A DNA stretch of 64,000 nucleotides, taken from assembly GCA_030442035.1 (NCBI GenBank), contig JAUJEA010000004.1:186001-250000 (forward strand), in the 5' to 3' direction. This document shows positions 56,001 to 62,945 of this stretch, in pieces. The position numbers and the translations under genes were made by a program. Numbering within the stretch: position 1 is the first letter of the stretch; every line of letters begins with the position of its first letter. The stretch is from Splendidivirga corallicola. GTDB lineage: Bacteria > Bacteroidota > Bacteroidia > Cytophagales > Cyclobacteriaceae. The notes beneath the pieces are model-generated. The model searched no databases and had not been told where the DNA came from. It saw only the letters and a list, made by a program, of their open reading frames with translations.

Positions 56001-56108
56001 GCAGGTACTTACCAAATCAGTGAAGAGGAAATGTTGCATGATCCGAAAGTATGGAAAGATTACTGCCATGCTGTGTTTAATTTAAAAGAATTTATTTACC
56101 TGATTTAA
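53100..56108 (+). CDS. PSCyt1 / DUF1549 / DUF1553 cytochrome-type protein
   Basis: A 1002-residue exported protein of the kind abundant in Planctomycetes. An N-terminal hydrophobic segment (8-24) is followed by a planctomycete cytochrome c domain (PSCyt1, about 40-130) with heme motif C51-Y-L-C54-H55 and a likely distal Met in VMPPPES. PSCyt2/DUF1549 is at about 157-370 and contains a second CxxCH, CSRCHDHKFDP (about 347). A linker region of about 430-610 looks like an inserted beta-rich binding domain (GDFRGSSLDDWKSDGFAFG). PSD1/DUF1553 covers about 715-985 (NPLTSRVIVNRIWHHLFGRG). The DUF1501 gene starts two bases after the stop, the classic pairing. Function is not biochemically settled; links to degradation of complex glycans are inference from genomic context in the family. 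Confidence 0.9.
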   Translation: MKVARIKVICLSLLLFMGALMLNQCTESGQPSMPETVDFNFHIRPILVKNCYLCHGPDPSSRQGNLRLDTFEGATSAGESGLTAIVPGRPKKSEVIRRIMNHNPDDVMPPPESKLTLTEREKKLLEKWIEDGAEWKPHWAFIPPKEPDVPEVSNVEEINNEVDAFVLKKLEENGLEPLDKAGKNTLIRRLSYILTGLPPSVEDVEKFITDSSPDAYEKLVDHYLSSPQFGEHWARHWMDVARYAETKGHEFDYQITGAWRYRDYLIRALNDDVPYDQLVREQLAGDLLAKPRWNKETGINESILGTAFFTLSEGTHSPVDIRKDEADRIDNMIDVTTKTFQALTVSCSRCHDHKFDPIPTADYYSMYGVMESSRFAPRLANLTFQQVEDIQSLQKTQEHIRKKLAKRWIGKEVDNENDTSSPEQPTHGQSSEDYKILGDFRGSSLDDWKSDGFAFGNNSTLGEPVLSRDGNKVMRLAEGKASSLRFGEGVPGALRSSNFIIDHDFIGIRARGKKSTIRVIIDNFQLIQHPIYGDLMQEVKKETWHHYKIDVSKWKGHKAYVEILPGTYKKHEYSLPEGAYIEAEYALVFNGGWKSIPEPKGSSELNLNNAVRDWVANKGSADQIRLINQKLKQGALSIGIPEIRELYKQRDVVKKNFDGAAYFMGVADGFGINSPIFVRGSHQNISENLMPRAFLSALPAEDTIFQSSGSGREELAEAIVSEKNPLTSRVIVNRIWHHLFGRGIVETVDNFGLQGKIPTHPELLDYLAIKFRKDGWSVKNMIKYIVMSQSFQRVVEGNEELQKNDPQNLWLAHFPVRRIQAESIRDAILAVSGNLDSTMYGESVPIHLTDFMTGRGRPAQSGPLDGNGRRSIYVEVRRNFLSPMMLAFDRPIPFSTFGKRNVTNVPAQSLFLMNDPFIIHQAELMGQEVIKQDLSMEDRVQWIYMKTLSRAATEEEIAGAKDFLIQQAGTYQISEEEMLHDPKVWKDYCHAVFNLKEFIYLI

Positions 56109-56110
56109 AA

Positions 56111-57544
56111 ATGGGAAAATCGAAACATCATATTCACCGTCCACTCAGTCGAAGAGAGATGCTTGGCATTTGTAAGACTGGGTTTGGCTCTTTGGCTTTT
56201 CTAAGTTTGTTTGGCAGCATGCCCAAATCAAAAACAGAAGAGTTTAAAAGATTGATGCAGCACGTACCACATCACATGCCAAAAGTAAAAAGTGTCGTTT
56301 TCCTTTATATGGACGGTGGTGTTTCCCAGGTAGATTCTTTTGATCCAAAACCGCGCCTCGACAAGGAAAATGGTGAAGATCCGAATAAAAAATTCAAGGT
56401 AGACGATACGCAGTTTGGTAATGTCGGAAAAATATTGAAAAGCCCCTGGAAATTTAAACAGTACGGAGAATGTGGTATGCCCGTAAGTGAATTGTTCCCT
56501 CATATTGGCAGCTGTGTAGACGATATTGCCCTGGTCAGATCAATGGTTTCGGATTTTCCGGAACATACCAATGCAAACTATTTTTTACATACGGGAAGTG
56601 GTATTCAGGGACGACCCAGTATGGGTGCATGGGTCACCTATGGGCTGGGTAGCGAAAATCAGAACCTCCCTGGTTATGTTGTACTCAATGGGGGACTGGT
56701 ACCTCCGGGAGGACTTGATAACTTCAACAGTGGATTTTTACCGGCCTCTTTCCAGGCATCTGTGCTGAAAGCTGGTAAGGTACCCCTGCCAAACATCAAA
56801 CCATTTGAGGAGACCCAGGAGCTTCAGGATCAGAAACTGGCTTTTATCAATCAAATGGATAACAGCCTGTTGGGCAGTTTAGGACATGCCGATGCCATAG
56901 AATCAGCTATCTCAAACTATGAACTGGCTTATAGAATGCAATCATCCATACCGGAGCTTACCGAATTCTCCAGCGAAACCAAAGAAACACAGAAATTGTA
57001 TGGGATGATGTCAGATGATCCATATACCCGCAGTTATGGGGCACAATGTTTATTGGCTCGAAGGCTCGTGGAAAGGGGCGTAAGGTTTATTGAGTTAACA
57101 TGCCCAAGTGTCAAAGGAGATCGCTGGGATCAGCATAGCGAACTGAAAGATGGACATGAACGAAACGCACATGCTGTAGATCAACCCATTGCCGGTTTGA
57201 TCAAAGATTTGAAAAGACGAGGCTTATTGAATGAAACATTGATAGTTTGGATGGGAGAATTTGGCCGTACTCCTTTTGCTCAGGGTACGGATGGACGGGA
57301 TCATAACCCATCAGCCTTTAGTATGTGGATGGCCGGTGGTGGTATCAAAGGTGGAACTATCTATGGTAAAACTGATGATTATGGTTACAGAGTAATTGAA
57401 AATAAGACAACCATCCATGATATCCATGCGACAATGTTACACCTTCTCGGAATCGATCATGAGCGATTGACTTTTCATTTCGGAGGAAGAGATGTTAGAC
57501 TAACAGATGTACATGGGCACCTCATCAAAGATATTTTAACCTAA
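56111..57544 (+). CDS. DUF1501 protein with Tat-type signal
   Basis: A 477-residue protein of the DUF1501 family, which belongs to the alkaline-phosphatase/sulfatase-like superfamily. The N-terminus has a twin-arginine export motif (SRREML at 14-19) followed by a hydrophobic stretch, suggesting export in folded form. Typical blocks are SVVFLYMDGGVSQVDSFDPKP (about 60-80), GSGIQGRPSMGAWVTYGLG, ARRLVERGVRFIELTC, and LIVWMGEFGRTPFAQG...GRDHNP (about 378-400). It starts two bases after the DUF1549/1553 gene, and the two are almost always paired. The catalytic role is unknown; metal binding by the His/Asp-rich motifs is plausible. Confidence 0.9.
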   Translation: MGKSKHHIHRPLSRREMLGICKTGFGSLAFLSLFGSMPKSKTEEFKRLMQHVPHHMPKVKSVVFLYMDGGVSQVDSFDPKPRLDKENGEDPNKKFKVDDTQFGNVGKILKSPWKFKQYGECGMPVSELFPHIGSCVDDIALVRSMVSDFPEHTNANYFLHTGSGIQGRPSMGAWVTYGLGSENQNLPGYVVLNGGLVPPGGLDNFNSGFLPASFQASVLKAGKVPLPNIKPFEETQELQDQKLAFINQMDNSLLGSLGHADAIESAISNYELAYRMQSSIPELTEFSSETKETQKLYGMMSDDPYTRSYGAQCLLARRLVERGVRFIELTCPSVKGDRWDQHSELKDGHERNAHAVDQPIAGLIKDLKRRGLLNETLIVWMGEFGRTPFAQGTDGRDHNPSAFSMWMAGGGIKGGTIYGKTDDYGYRVIENKTTIHDIHATMLHLLGIDHERLTFHFGGRDVRLTDVHGHLIKDILT

Positions 57545-57558
57545 ACCGGATCAGCACA

Positions 57559-58410
57559 TTGAGTAATTACAAATCCGAATTAGTGGGGGTTCTTGGTTTT
57601 CCTGTGGCTGAAAACCCTACCATTGTCATGCAAGAAGCGGCATTCAAAGACCTTGGTCTTAATTGGCGTTACTTAACCGTTGAAGTAAGACCTGAGCAGC
57701 TTGCTCAAGCCATTCGAGGTGTCAGAGCCTTCAATATGCAGGGAATTAACCTAACAATTCCACATAAGATAGCCGTTATGGAACATCTGGATGATATAGC
57801 CCCGGATGCAGCTTTAATCGGTGCGGTTAATACAGTCAGACGGGAAGGTGATAAACTTATTGGAGAAAACACTGACGGTAAAGGTTTTATCGAATCATTA
57901 AAAGAAGCATCGGTAGATCCCGTAGGGAAAACCGCTGTGATACTGGGAGCAGGTGGGGCAGCTAGGGCCATAGCCGTGGAAATGGCATTAGCTGGTGCTA
58001 AAAACCTGATTGTTGTAAATCGCTCGCAAGAAAGGGGTATGGAGCTGGTGGATCTAATGAATAGTAAAACAAATGCTAAGGCTGAATTCATTAGTTGGAA
58101 TGGAGCTTATCGAATTCCCGGAGAGACTGATATCCTGGTCAATGCTACTTCCATTGGACTTTATCCTGACACGACCTCTCTTCCGGATATTGATTATGAA
58201 GGGCTTTCTGCCAGCACATTGGTATGTGATGTAATTCCCAACCCACCTGAAACTATTTTTCTAAAAGAGGCCCGGAAAAGAGGATGCAAAACACTTAATG
58301 GATTAGGTATGCTCGTTTATCAGGGAACAATTGGTTTTAAAATGTGGACCGGAACCGAGGCCTCTCCCGATGTGATGAAGGAAGCCCTTGCCAGGGCTTT
58401 TAATGTTTGA
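57559..58410 (+). CDS. Shikimate dehydrogenase-like oxidoreductase (AroE family) with altered substrate site
   Basis: A 283-residue cytoplasmic NAD(P)-dependent dehydrogenase of the AroE family. The substrate domain has NLTIPHK with catalytic Lys70, AVNT (Asn91) and ENTDG with Asp106. The Rossmann domain has GAGGAARA (about 131-138) and NRSQERG, and the C-terminus keeps MLVYQGTIGF. The two serines that normally bind the shikimate carboxylate (S-x-S after GxPIxH) are replaced by Asn19 and Thr21 (VAENPTIVM), so canonical shikimate use is doubtful. The start is a TTG at 57559; no ATG is available before the conserved glycine motif. It lies in an operon with exported catabolic-type proteins, 14 bases after DUF1501. 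It could be a housekeeping aroE, but context and residues favour a catabolic variant. Confidence 0.82.
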   Translation: MSNYKSELVGVLGFPVAENPTIVMQEAAFKDLGLNWRYLTVEVRPEQLAQAIRGVRAFNMQGINLTIPHKIAVMEHLDDIAPDAALIGAVNTVRREGDKLIGENTDGKGFIESLKEASVDPVGKTAVILGAGGAARAIAVEMALAGAKNLIVVNRSQERGMELVDLMNSKTNAKAEFISWNGAYRIPGETDILVNATSIGLYPDTTSLPDIDYEGLSASTLVCDVIPNPPETIFLKEARKRGCKTLNGLGMLVYQGTIGFKMWTGTEASPDVMKEALARAFNV

Positions 58411-58511
58411 TTGTAGTTTTCTATTATGAAGAGCTCTTGAAAATATTTATATAACAACCTTAAATACGACACAAACTTGTGTAAATACTAACCATCTACA
58501 AACCTAGACCT

Positions 58512-59462
58512 ATGAAATATTTCTTTTACTGCTCCGCACTGATCGTTGCTTTGTTAGCTGCTTGCCAGCGCTCTAATGAAAATAAACAAGAAGCTGCACA
58601 AGCTGAAGCTGCACCTGAAACTATCACACATTCCTTTTTTGTTGCCGGTCCTCAATTCACGGGTATTATCGGTGAGCAAAATGAGGTCATCTGGGATGCT
58701 GGGAGGAAAGGCGCCCGTGATGGATTCGTCCTTCCCAATGGTCATATACTCATCTGTTGGTCAGACACGGTTAAAGAGTATAACCAAAACAGGGACGTCA
58801 TTTTTACCTATGCTATTGATAAATCAAACAAGGAGCTTGGAACAGTGGTTAGATTGGAAAACGGATTGACCATGATTGCAGAGCTTGGTAATAATCCCAG
58901 AATTATAGAAGTAGATCAAAACGGAACAATACAACATGAAGTGCCATTGCAGCCTGAGACAGACAACATACATATGCAGACGCGAATGGCCAGAAAACTT
59001 GAAAATGGGAATTACCTCGTTCCACATTTATTGGCATTTGCTGTGAAGGAATATACGCCGGAGGGCGAAGTGGTGAACACAATCCCTACGGACCGCCCCG
59101 AATTGGGTGGTAGGGAAGGAAAAAACTGGCCGTTTACTGCCATTAGACTTTCCAATGGCAATACCCTGATCAATCTGACACATGGAAATAAAACAATTGA
59201 AGTAGATACAAATGGTGACATTGTTTGGAAAATGTCTAATGAGGATGTTGAAGGAAATCCTTTTGCCGATCCGTGTGGTGCCCAGCGCTTGCGTAATGGA
59301 AATACCGTGATTGCCAGCTATGGCACTAAAGAGAGCATTAAACTTTTTGAAGTTACCCCTGAGAAGGAAATTGTTTGGACCTATGAAGGGCCATACAGAG
59401 TGCATCATTTTCAGGTACTGACTACCAACGGTAGTGCATTGCAAGGTTTGCCATTGAAATAA
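58512..59462 (+). CDS. Arylsulfotransferase-like beta-propeller lipoprotein
   Basis: A 316-residue lipoprotein (lipobox LAAC, Cys18). The mature part is a run of beta-propeller blades with a recurring L-x-N-G-N/L-T pattern: VVRLENGLTMIAE, IRLSNGNTLINLTHGNKTIEVD, QRLRNGNTVIASYG, and periodic DTNGDIVWKM / PEKEIVWTYEG strands. This resembles arylsulfotransferase (ASST) and PQQ-like propellers, but I do not see the complete active-site histidine set of true ASST, so a binding role is equally possible. It follows the AroE-like gene by 101 bases and precedes the lactonase. Confidence 0.7.
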   Translation: MKYFFYCSALIVALLAACQRSNENKQEAAQAEAAPETITHSFFVAGPQFTGIIGEQNEVIWDAGRKGARDGFVLPNGHILICWSDTVKEYNQNRDVIFTYAIDKSNKELGTVVRLENGLTMIAELGNNPRIIEVDQNGTIQHEVPLQPETDNIHMQTRMARKLENGNYLVPHLLAFAVKEYTPEGEVVNTIPTDRPELGGREGKNWPFTAIRLSNGNTLINLTHGNKTIEVDTNGDIVWKMSNEDVEGNPFADPCGAQRLRNGNTVIASYGTKESIKLFEVTPEKEIVWTYEGPYRVHHFQVLTTNGSALQGLPLK

Positions 59463-59552
59463 TGTGGTTAGAACTCACCTCAAAAACATGTTTAATTATG
59501 GTTTCAGGGAGATAGGTTGTCTCTCGATAATCAAACTAACAAAGAACTAATT

Positions 59553-60560
59553 ATGGAGATTCTTAAAAAATCATTGGTCATTATGCTCATGAGCGCCTTG
59601 GCAGTTGCATGTTCATCCAAGAAAGAAACACAAGGCCAAAAGGAGGAAAAAGCATCCTTTCGAACAGTAGGCACGATTGAGCGATTAGACCCTATTTTGG
59701 ATGAAATCATTTCCCCAACAGCAAAAATAGAGGTATTGGCTGAAGGATTAGGCTGGTCGGAAGGACCTGTATGGTTGAAAGAACAGAAGAAGCTGCTTTT
59801 TACGGATGTTGGACATAAGAAAATATATAGCTGGACGGAAGAAGATAGCATACAAGTATACATGGATATGGTTGACCCAAAGGATTCAACCGATAGATTA
59901 GGCCCCAGTGCTTTGCTTATTGACAAGAACCAAAATCTGATCATTTTGCGTTATGGGCATGGAGAAGCAGTGAAAATGAACGCGTCAATCACCGCACCTG
60001 CTTTTGACTTCCATACAATTGCGAGAAGTTTCGATGGAAAACCTTTTAATCATACCAATGATGCTACCTTTCATTCCAATGGTGATATGTATATGTCTGA
60101 TCCTCCTCCCCCTGAAATGAGTGATGAAAGGTTGGGGCCCGGTTTCTACCGGATTAACCCTGAGGGTGAAGTAAACCTTATAACTGACACCATTCCGAGT
60201 CCTAACGGTATTGCCTTCTCTCCTGATGAACGAACAGTATATATTGCCAATGCTGATTATCAGCATGCCTTTTGGGTAATTGCAGATGTGGACGAGGAAG
60301 GAAATATTTCCAATGGCCGGAAATTTTTTGATGCCACTGGGAGAGCGCCTAAGGAAAAAGGACATCCCGATGGACTAAAAGTAAATAGAAATGGGATCAT
60401 TTTCGCTACAGGTCCTGGTGGCGTATATATTTTAACACCTGAAGGGAAACATTTGGGTACAATTCTTAATGATGAATTTAACACCAATTGTGTTTTGGAT
60501 GATAAAGAAGAAGTGCTTTACATTACTTCCGGGCCATATTTGATGCGTGTGATTTTGTAA
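59553..60560 (+). CDS. SMP-30/gluconolactonase-type lipoprotein
   Basis: A lipoprotein of 335 residues (lipobox AVAC, Cys20). The mature protein is a six-bladed propeller of the SMP-30/gluconolaconase/LRE family: GLGWSEGPVWL (metal-ligand Glu, about 65-75), NHTNDATFHSNGDMYMSD, SPNGIAFSPDERTVYIAN (metal-ligand Asn) and HPDGLKVNRNGIIFATGPGGVYIL (catalytic Asp in HPDG, about 270-295). It would hydrolyse a sugar lactone or related ester in the periplasm or at the cell surface. The frame opens at a TTG at 59517; the ATG at 59553 starts the lipoprotein signal. Last gene of the operon, and a logical partner for a sugar-oxidising dehydrogenase. Confidence 0.88.
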   Translation: MEILKKSLVIMLMSALAVACSSKKETQGQKEEKASFRTVGTIERLDPILDEIISPTAKIEVLAEGLGWSEGPVWLKEQKKLLFTDVGHKKIYSWTEEDSIQVYMDMVDPKDSTDRLGPSALLIDKNQNLIILRYGHGEAVKMNASITAPAFDFHTIARSFDGKPFNHTNDATFHSNGDMYMSDPPPPEMSDERLGPGFYRINPEGEVNLITDTIPSPNGIAFSPDERTVYIANADYQHAFWVIADVDEEGNISNGRKFFDATGRAPKEKGHPDGLKVNRNGIIFATGPGGVYILTPEGKHLGTILNDEFNTNCVLDDKEEVLYITSGPYLMRVIL

Positions 60561-60963
60561 CAGCCATATCCAAATAAGAGTGCAACCACCATGATCGGCT
60601 GGCCTCTCTCCGGTGACATGATACCGGGACGACTATTTTATATTCATAAAAGGTACTTGTAGACGCAGTTTAACCCAAATGATAATAAACCAATATCAAT
60701 TGCAAATATAGTATCAATATGAGTGTATTTTTTGTCAGACAGCCAATCATTATTTTAATACATTTAACACCAGGATTAAAGTGATTGCCATAATTTCTGA
60801 GGGGAGGTATTTGTTTTCTTTACTGTTGTTTCAGCATAAACCTTGATGTGAAAAACCGGTTTATGATTTTGTAAGTCATTGCTTAAGTAATACAATGATG
60901 CATAGTTGACAGGGATTTTTTTGGATTTAAGGTGGAGAAAGAACAAAGCGCTAACAGCATGTT
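60561..60963. other. Intergenic region before locus 3
   Basis: No gene is seen. An 8-bp hairpin (cataaacc, 60835-60842, with 60858-60865) is followed by a short T-run and may terminate upstream transcription. The remainder is AT-rich. Confidence 0.4.
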
Positions 60964-61545
60964 ATGAACGATCCAATCAAACGAAAAAATGAAAAGGAAC
61001 TTTGGATCTCTTTTAAAAAAGGGGATAAGGAAGCCATTACAACCATCTATGAAAACTATTACCCAAGGCTTTATAAATATGGTATAAAACTTTCATTAGA
61101 TCCTGAACTTACCAAGGATTGCATACACGAAATGTTTTGTTCACTTTGGGAAAAAAGAGCGGATCTTTGTGATGTGGCATATGTGAACTCTTATTTGCAC
61201 GAATACCTTCGCAGATCGTTATACACCCAGCTAAAAAGGAAAAATACAAAGGAATATTCTCCAGCGCAAAGTGATTTTCAAACCGATTTGATTTTTTCAT
61301 TTGAAGAAGAACTTATTCAAAATGAATCCTTGAGGGAGGATCAGAAAAAGCTTCGGGTGGCCATGTTAAAACTTACCAATAGGCAAAGACAGATACTGGA
61401 GCTCAAATATTATGACGGATTGGATTATGAAGAAATTGTAAAATTAACTTCACTCAAATACAAATCCATTAGAAATATCATGCATGAAGCCATGAAAGCA
61501 TTGAAGCAGTCAATGGCTGTGATCATTTTTTTTCTTTTCAACTAG
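60964..61545 (+). CDS. ECF RNA polymerase sigma factor, locus 3
   Basis: A 193-residue ECF sigma factor. Region 2 is at about 12-80 (LWISFKKGDKEAITTIYENYYPRLYKYG, TKDCIHEMFCSLWEKR) and region 4 at about 125-180 (LTNRQRQILELKYYDGLDYEEIVKLTSLKYKSIRN). It ends in a hydrophobic tail (SMAVIIFFLFN), like the sigma at 21475. The cognate FecR starts 212 bases downstream. It resembles the sigma at 1416 more than the one at 21475. Confident family call. Confidence 0.9.
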   Translation: MNDPIKRKNEKELWISFKKGDKEAITTIYENYYPRLYKYGIKLSLDPELTKDCIHEMFCSLWEKRADLCDVAYVNSYLHEYLRRSLYTQLKRKNTKEYSPAQSDFQTDLIFSFEEELIQNESLREDQKKLRVAMLKLTNRQRQILELKYYDGLDYEEIVKLTSLKYKSIRNIMHEAMKALKQSMAVIIFFLFN

Positions 61546-61756
61546 AAGCAAATCAATTTATAAATATCACCACCCGCGATGGGTAAAGCTCATATTGCGA
61601 GAAGGAATAACTGACGGTAGTTTTGAATTAAAGGCCGTCATATCATATGACCAGTTTTTTGCACTACCTGGTAAAAAAATAAATTTCTCCGATTTTTTTT
61701 AAAAAAATCAGGGACAAATGTCAATCTAGTTATACATACTAATAAACAGTTCTTTC

Positions 61757-62812
61757 GTGAAAGAAGATTATTCAAAAATATCAGATCTGATTAGCAATGA
61801 ATCGTTCCGGGAATTTGTTTTAAGTTCTTATGCCGAGAACCGAGCATATTGGGAGCGATGGATCAAAGATCATCCGGAAAAATTAAAGGACGTTCAGCTT
61901 GCTATGGATTTTTTAAGATCTGAGTACGCGGAGCAAATTGAATTAGAGCCTGATGAAATGAATGAGGAGTTGGAGCGATTCGTTGCTTTTACTAGAAGGG
62001 ATGCAAACGACAAAAGCCCCATAGAAACGATCATCTCAAAAGGCTCCAAAAAACCGGGATATCTAAGAAGAGCAATGGTTGCAGCCATGATTCTCCTGAT
62101 CCCTTCATTACTCGCTTATTTGTATATCTATTATAAACCTTTTGACCGGGCTGCTCCCGATGCGCAGGTGTCCTCGCTTAAGATAAGGGAAAACCCCAGG
62201 GGATTAAAGACAACATTTAAATTGCCTGACGGATCTATTGTCAAGCTAAATGCCGATAGCAAGCTTACTTTTCCAGAAGTGTTTTCAGCAACCAGTCGAG
62301 AGGTAAGTTTAATAGGAGAAGCTTTTTTTGAGATAAAAAAAGATTCATTAAGACCATTCACTGTAAGAACCAATGAATTAAGTACAACAGTTCTGGGTAC
62401 TTCCTTTAATGTTAGGGCTTATGAAGATGAAGATGTGGAAGTAGCATTACTTACCGGAAAGGTTAAAGTTTCCGAAAACTCTTCATCGATGATCGATATT
62501 GTGCTTTTACCCAGAGAAATGGCCATATATCGCAGAAATGATGAAAGTATTGAAATGACCCGGTTTGATCCGGCGGAGAAACTAGCCTGGAAAGATCATA
62601 CCCTATACTTTAACAATAGTGATTTCAATGATATCATAAAAACCTTAGAGAGATGGTATGGGGTAAGTTTTGACGTGAAGTATCCTGATAAGGTTTGGGA
62701 TCGTTTCACAGGGGTCTATAAAAATGAGTCGCTCGAAACGGTTTTGGAAGGAATGAGTTTTTCATTGGACTTCGAGTTCGAGATACATGATAAAAAAGTA
62801 ATTATTAATTAG
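61757..62812 (+). CDS. FecR-type anti-sigma factor, locus 3
   Basis: A 351-residue membrane anti-sigma factor. The cytoplasmic head (about 1-95) begins YSKISDLISNESFREFVLSS and contains WERWIKDHPE, matching the head of the FecR at 3026. The membrane helix is at about 114-130, the periplasmic FecR domain at about 142-235 (TTFKLPDGSIVKLNADSKLTFP) and DUF4974 at about 275-348. The start is a GTG at 61757; no ATG precedes the conserved head. It is followed by the spacer hairpin and the third SusC. Confidence 0.92.
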   Translation: MKEDYSKISDLISNESFREFVLSSYAENRAYWERWIKDHPEKLKDVQLAMDFLRSEYAEQIELEPDEMNEELERFVAFTRRDANDKSPIETIISKGSKKPGYLRRAMVAAMILLIPSLLAYLYIYYKPFDRAAPDAQVSSLKIRENPRGLKTTFKLPDGSIVKLNADSKLTFPEVFSATSREVSLIGEAFFEIKKDSLRPFTVRTNELSTTVLGTSFNVRAYEDEDVEVALLTGKVKVSENSSSMIDIVLLPREMAIYRRNDESIEMTRFDPAEKLAWKDHTLYFNNSDFNDIIKTLERWYGVSFDVKYPDKVWDRFTGVYKNESLETVLEGMSFSLDFEFEIHDKKVIIN

Positions 62813-62844
62813 ATGGAAAATGATGGACAATACAAGCTAAAAAA

Positions 62845-62875
62845 TAAAGCCAGTTGACCAGGTCAACTAGCTTTA
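62845..62875 (+). promoter_or_regulatory. Hairpin in FecR-SusC spacer, locus 3
   Basis: The left arm taaagccagttgacc (62845-62859) pairs with 62861-62875 with a single mismatch, starting 33 bases after the FecR stop. It matches the position and left-arm start of the hairpins at 4083-4127 and 23247-23276. Confidence 0.6.
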
Positions 62876-62945
62876 AATCCACTTTAGAAAATCGTATTTC
62901 ACTGTTTGGCCACAGAAAAAAGCTTTCTAAAGTGTTGACGAATTG

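Noticed and set aside
58512-59462. Calling the propeller a true arylsulfotransferase
   Set aside because: Blade patterns fit, but the catalytic histidine set of ASST is not clearly present.
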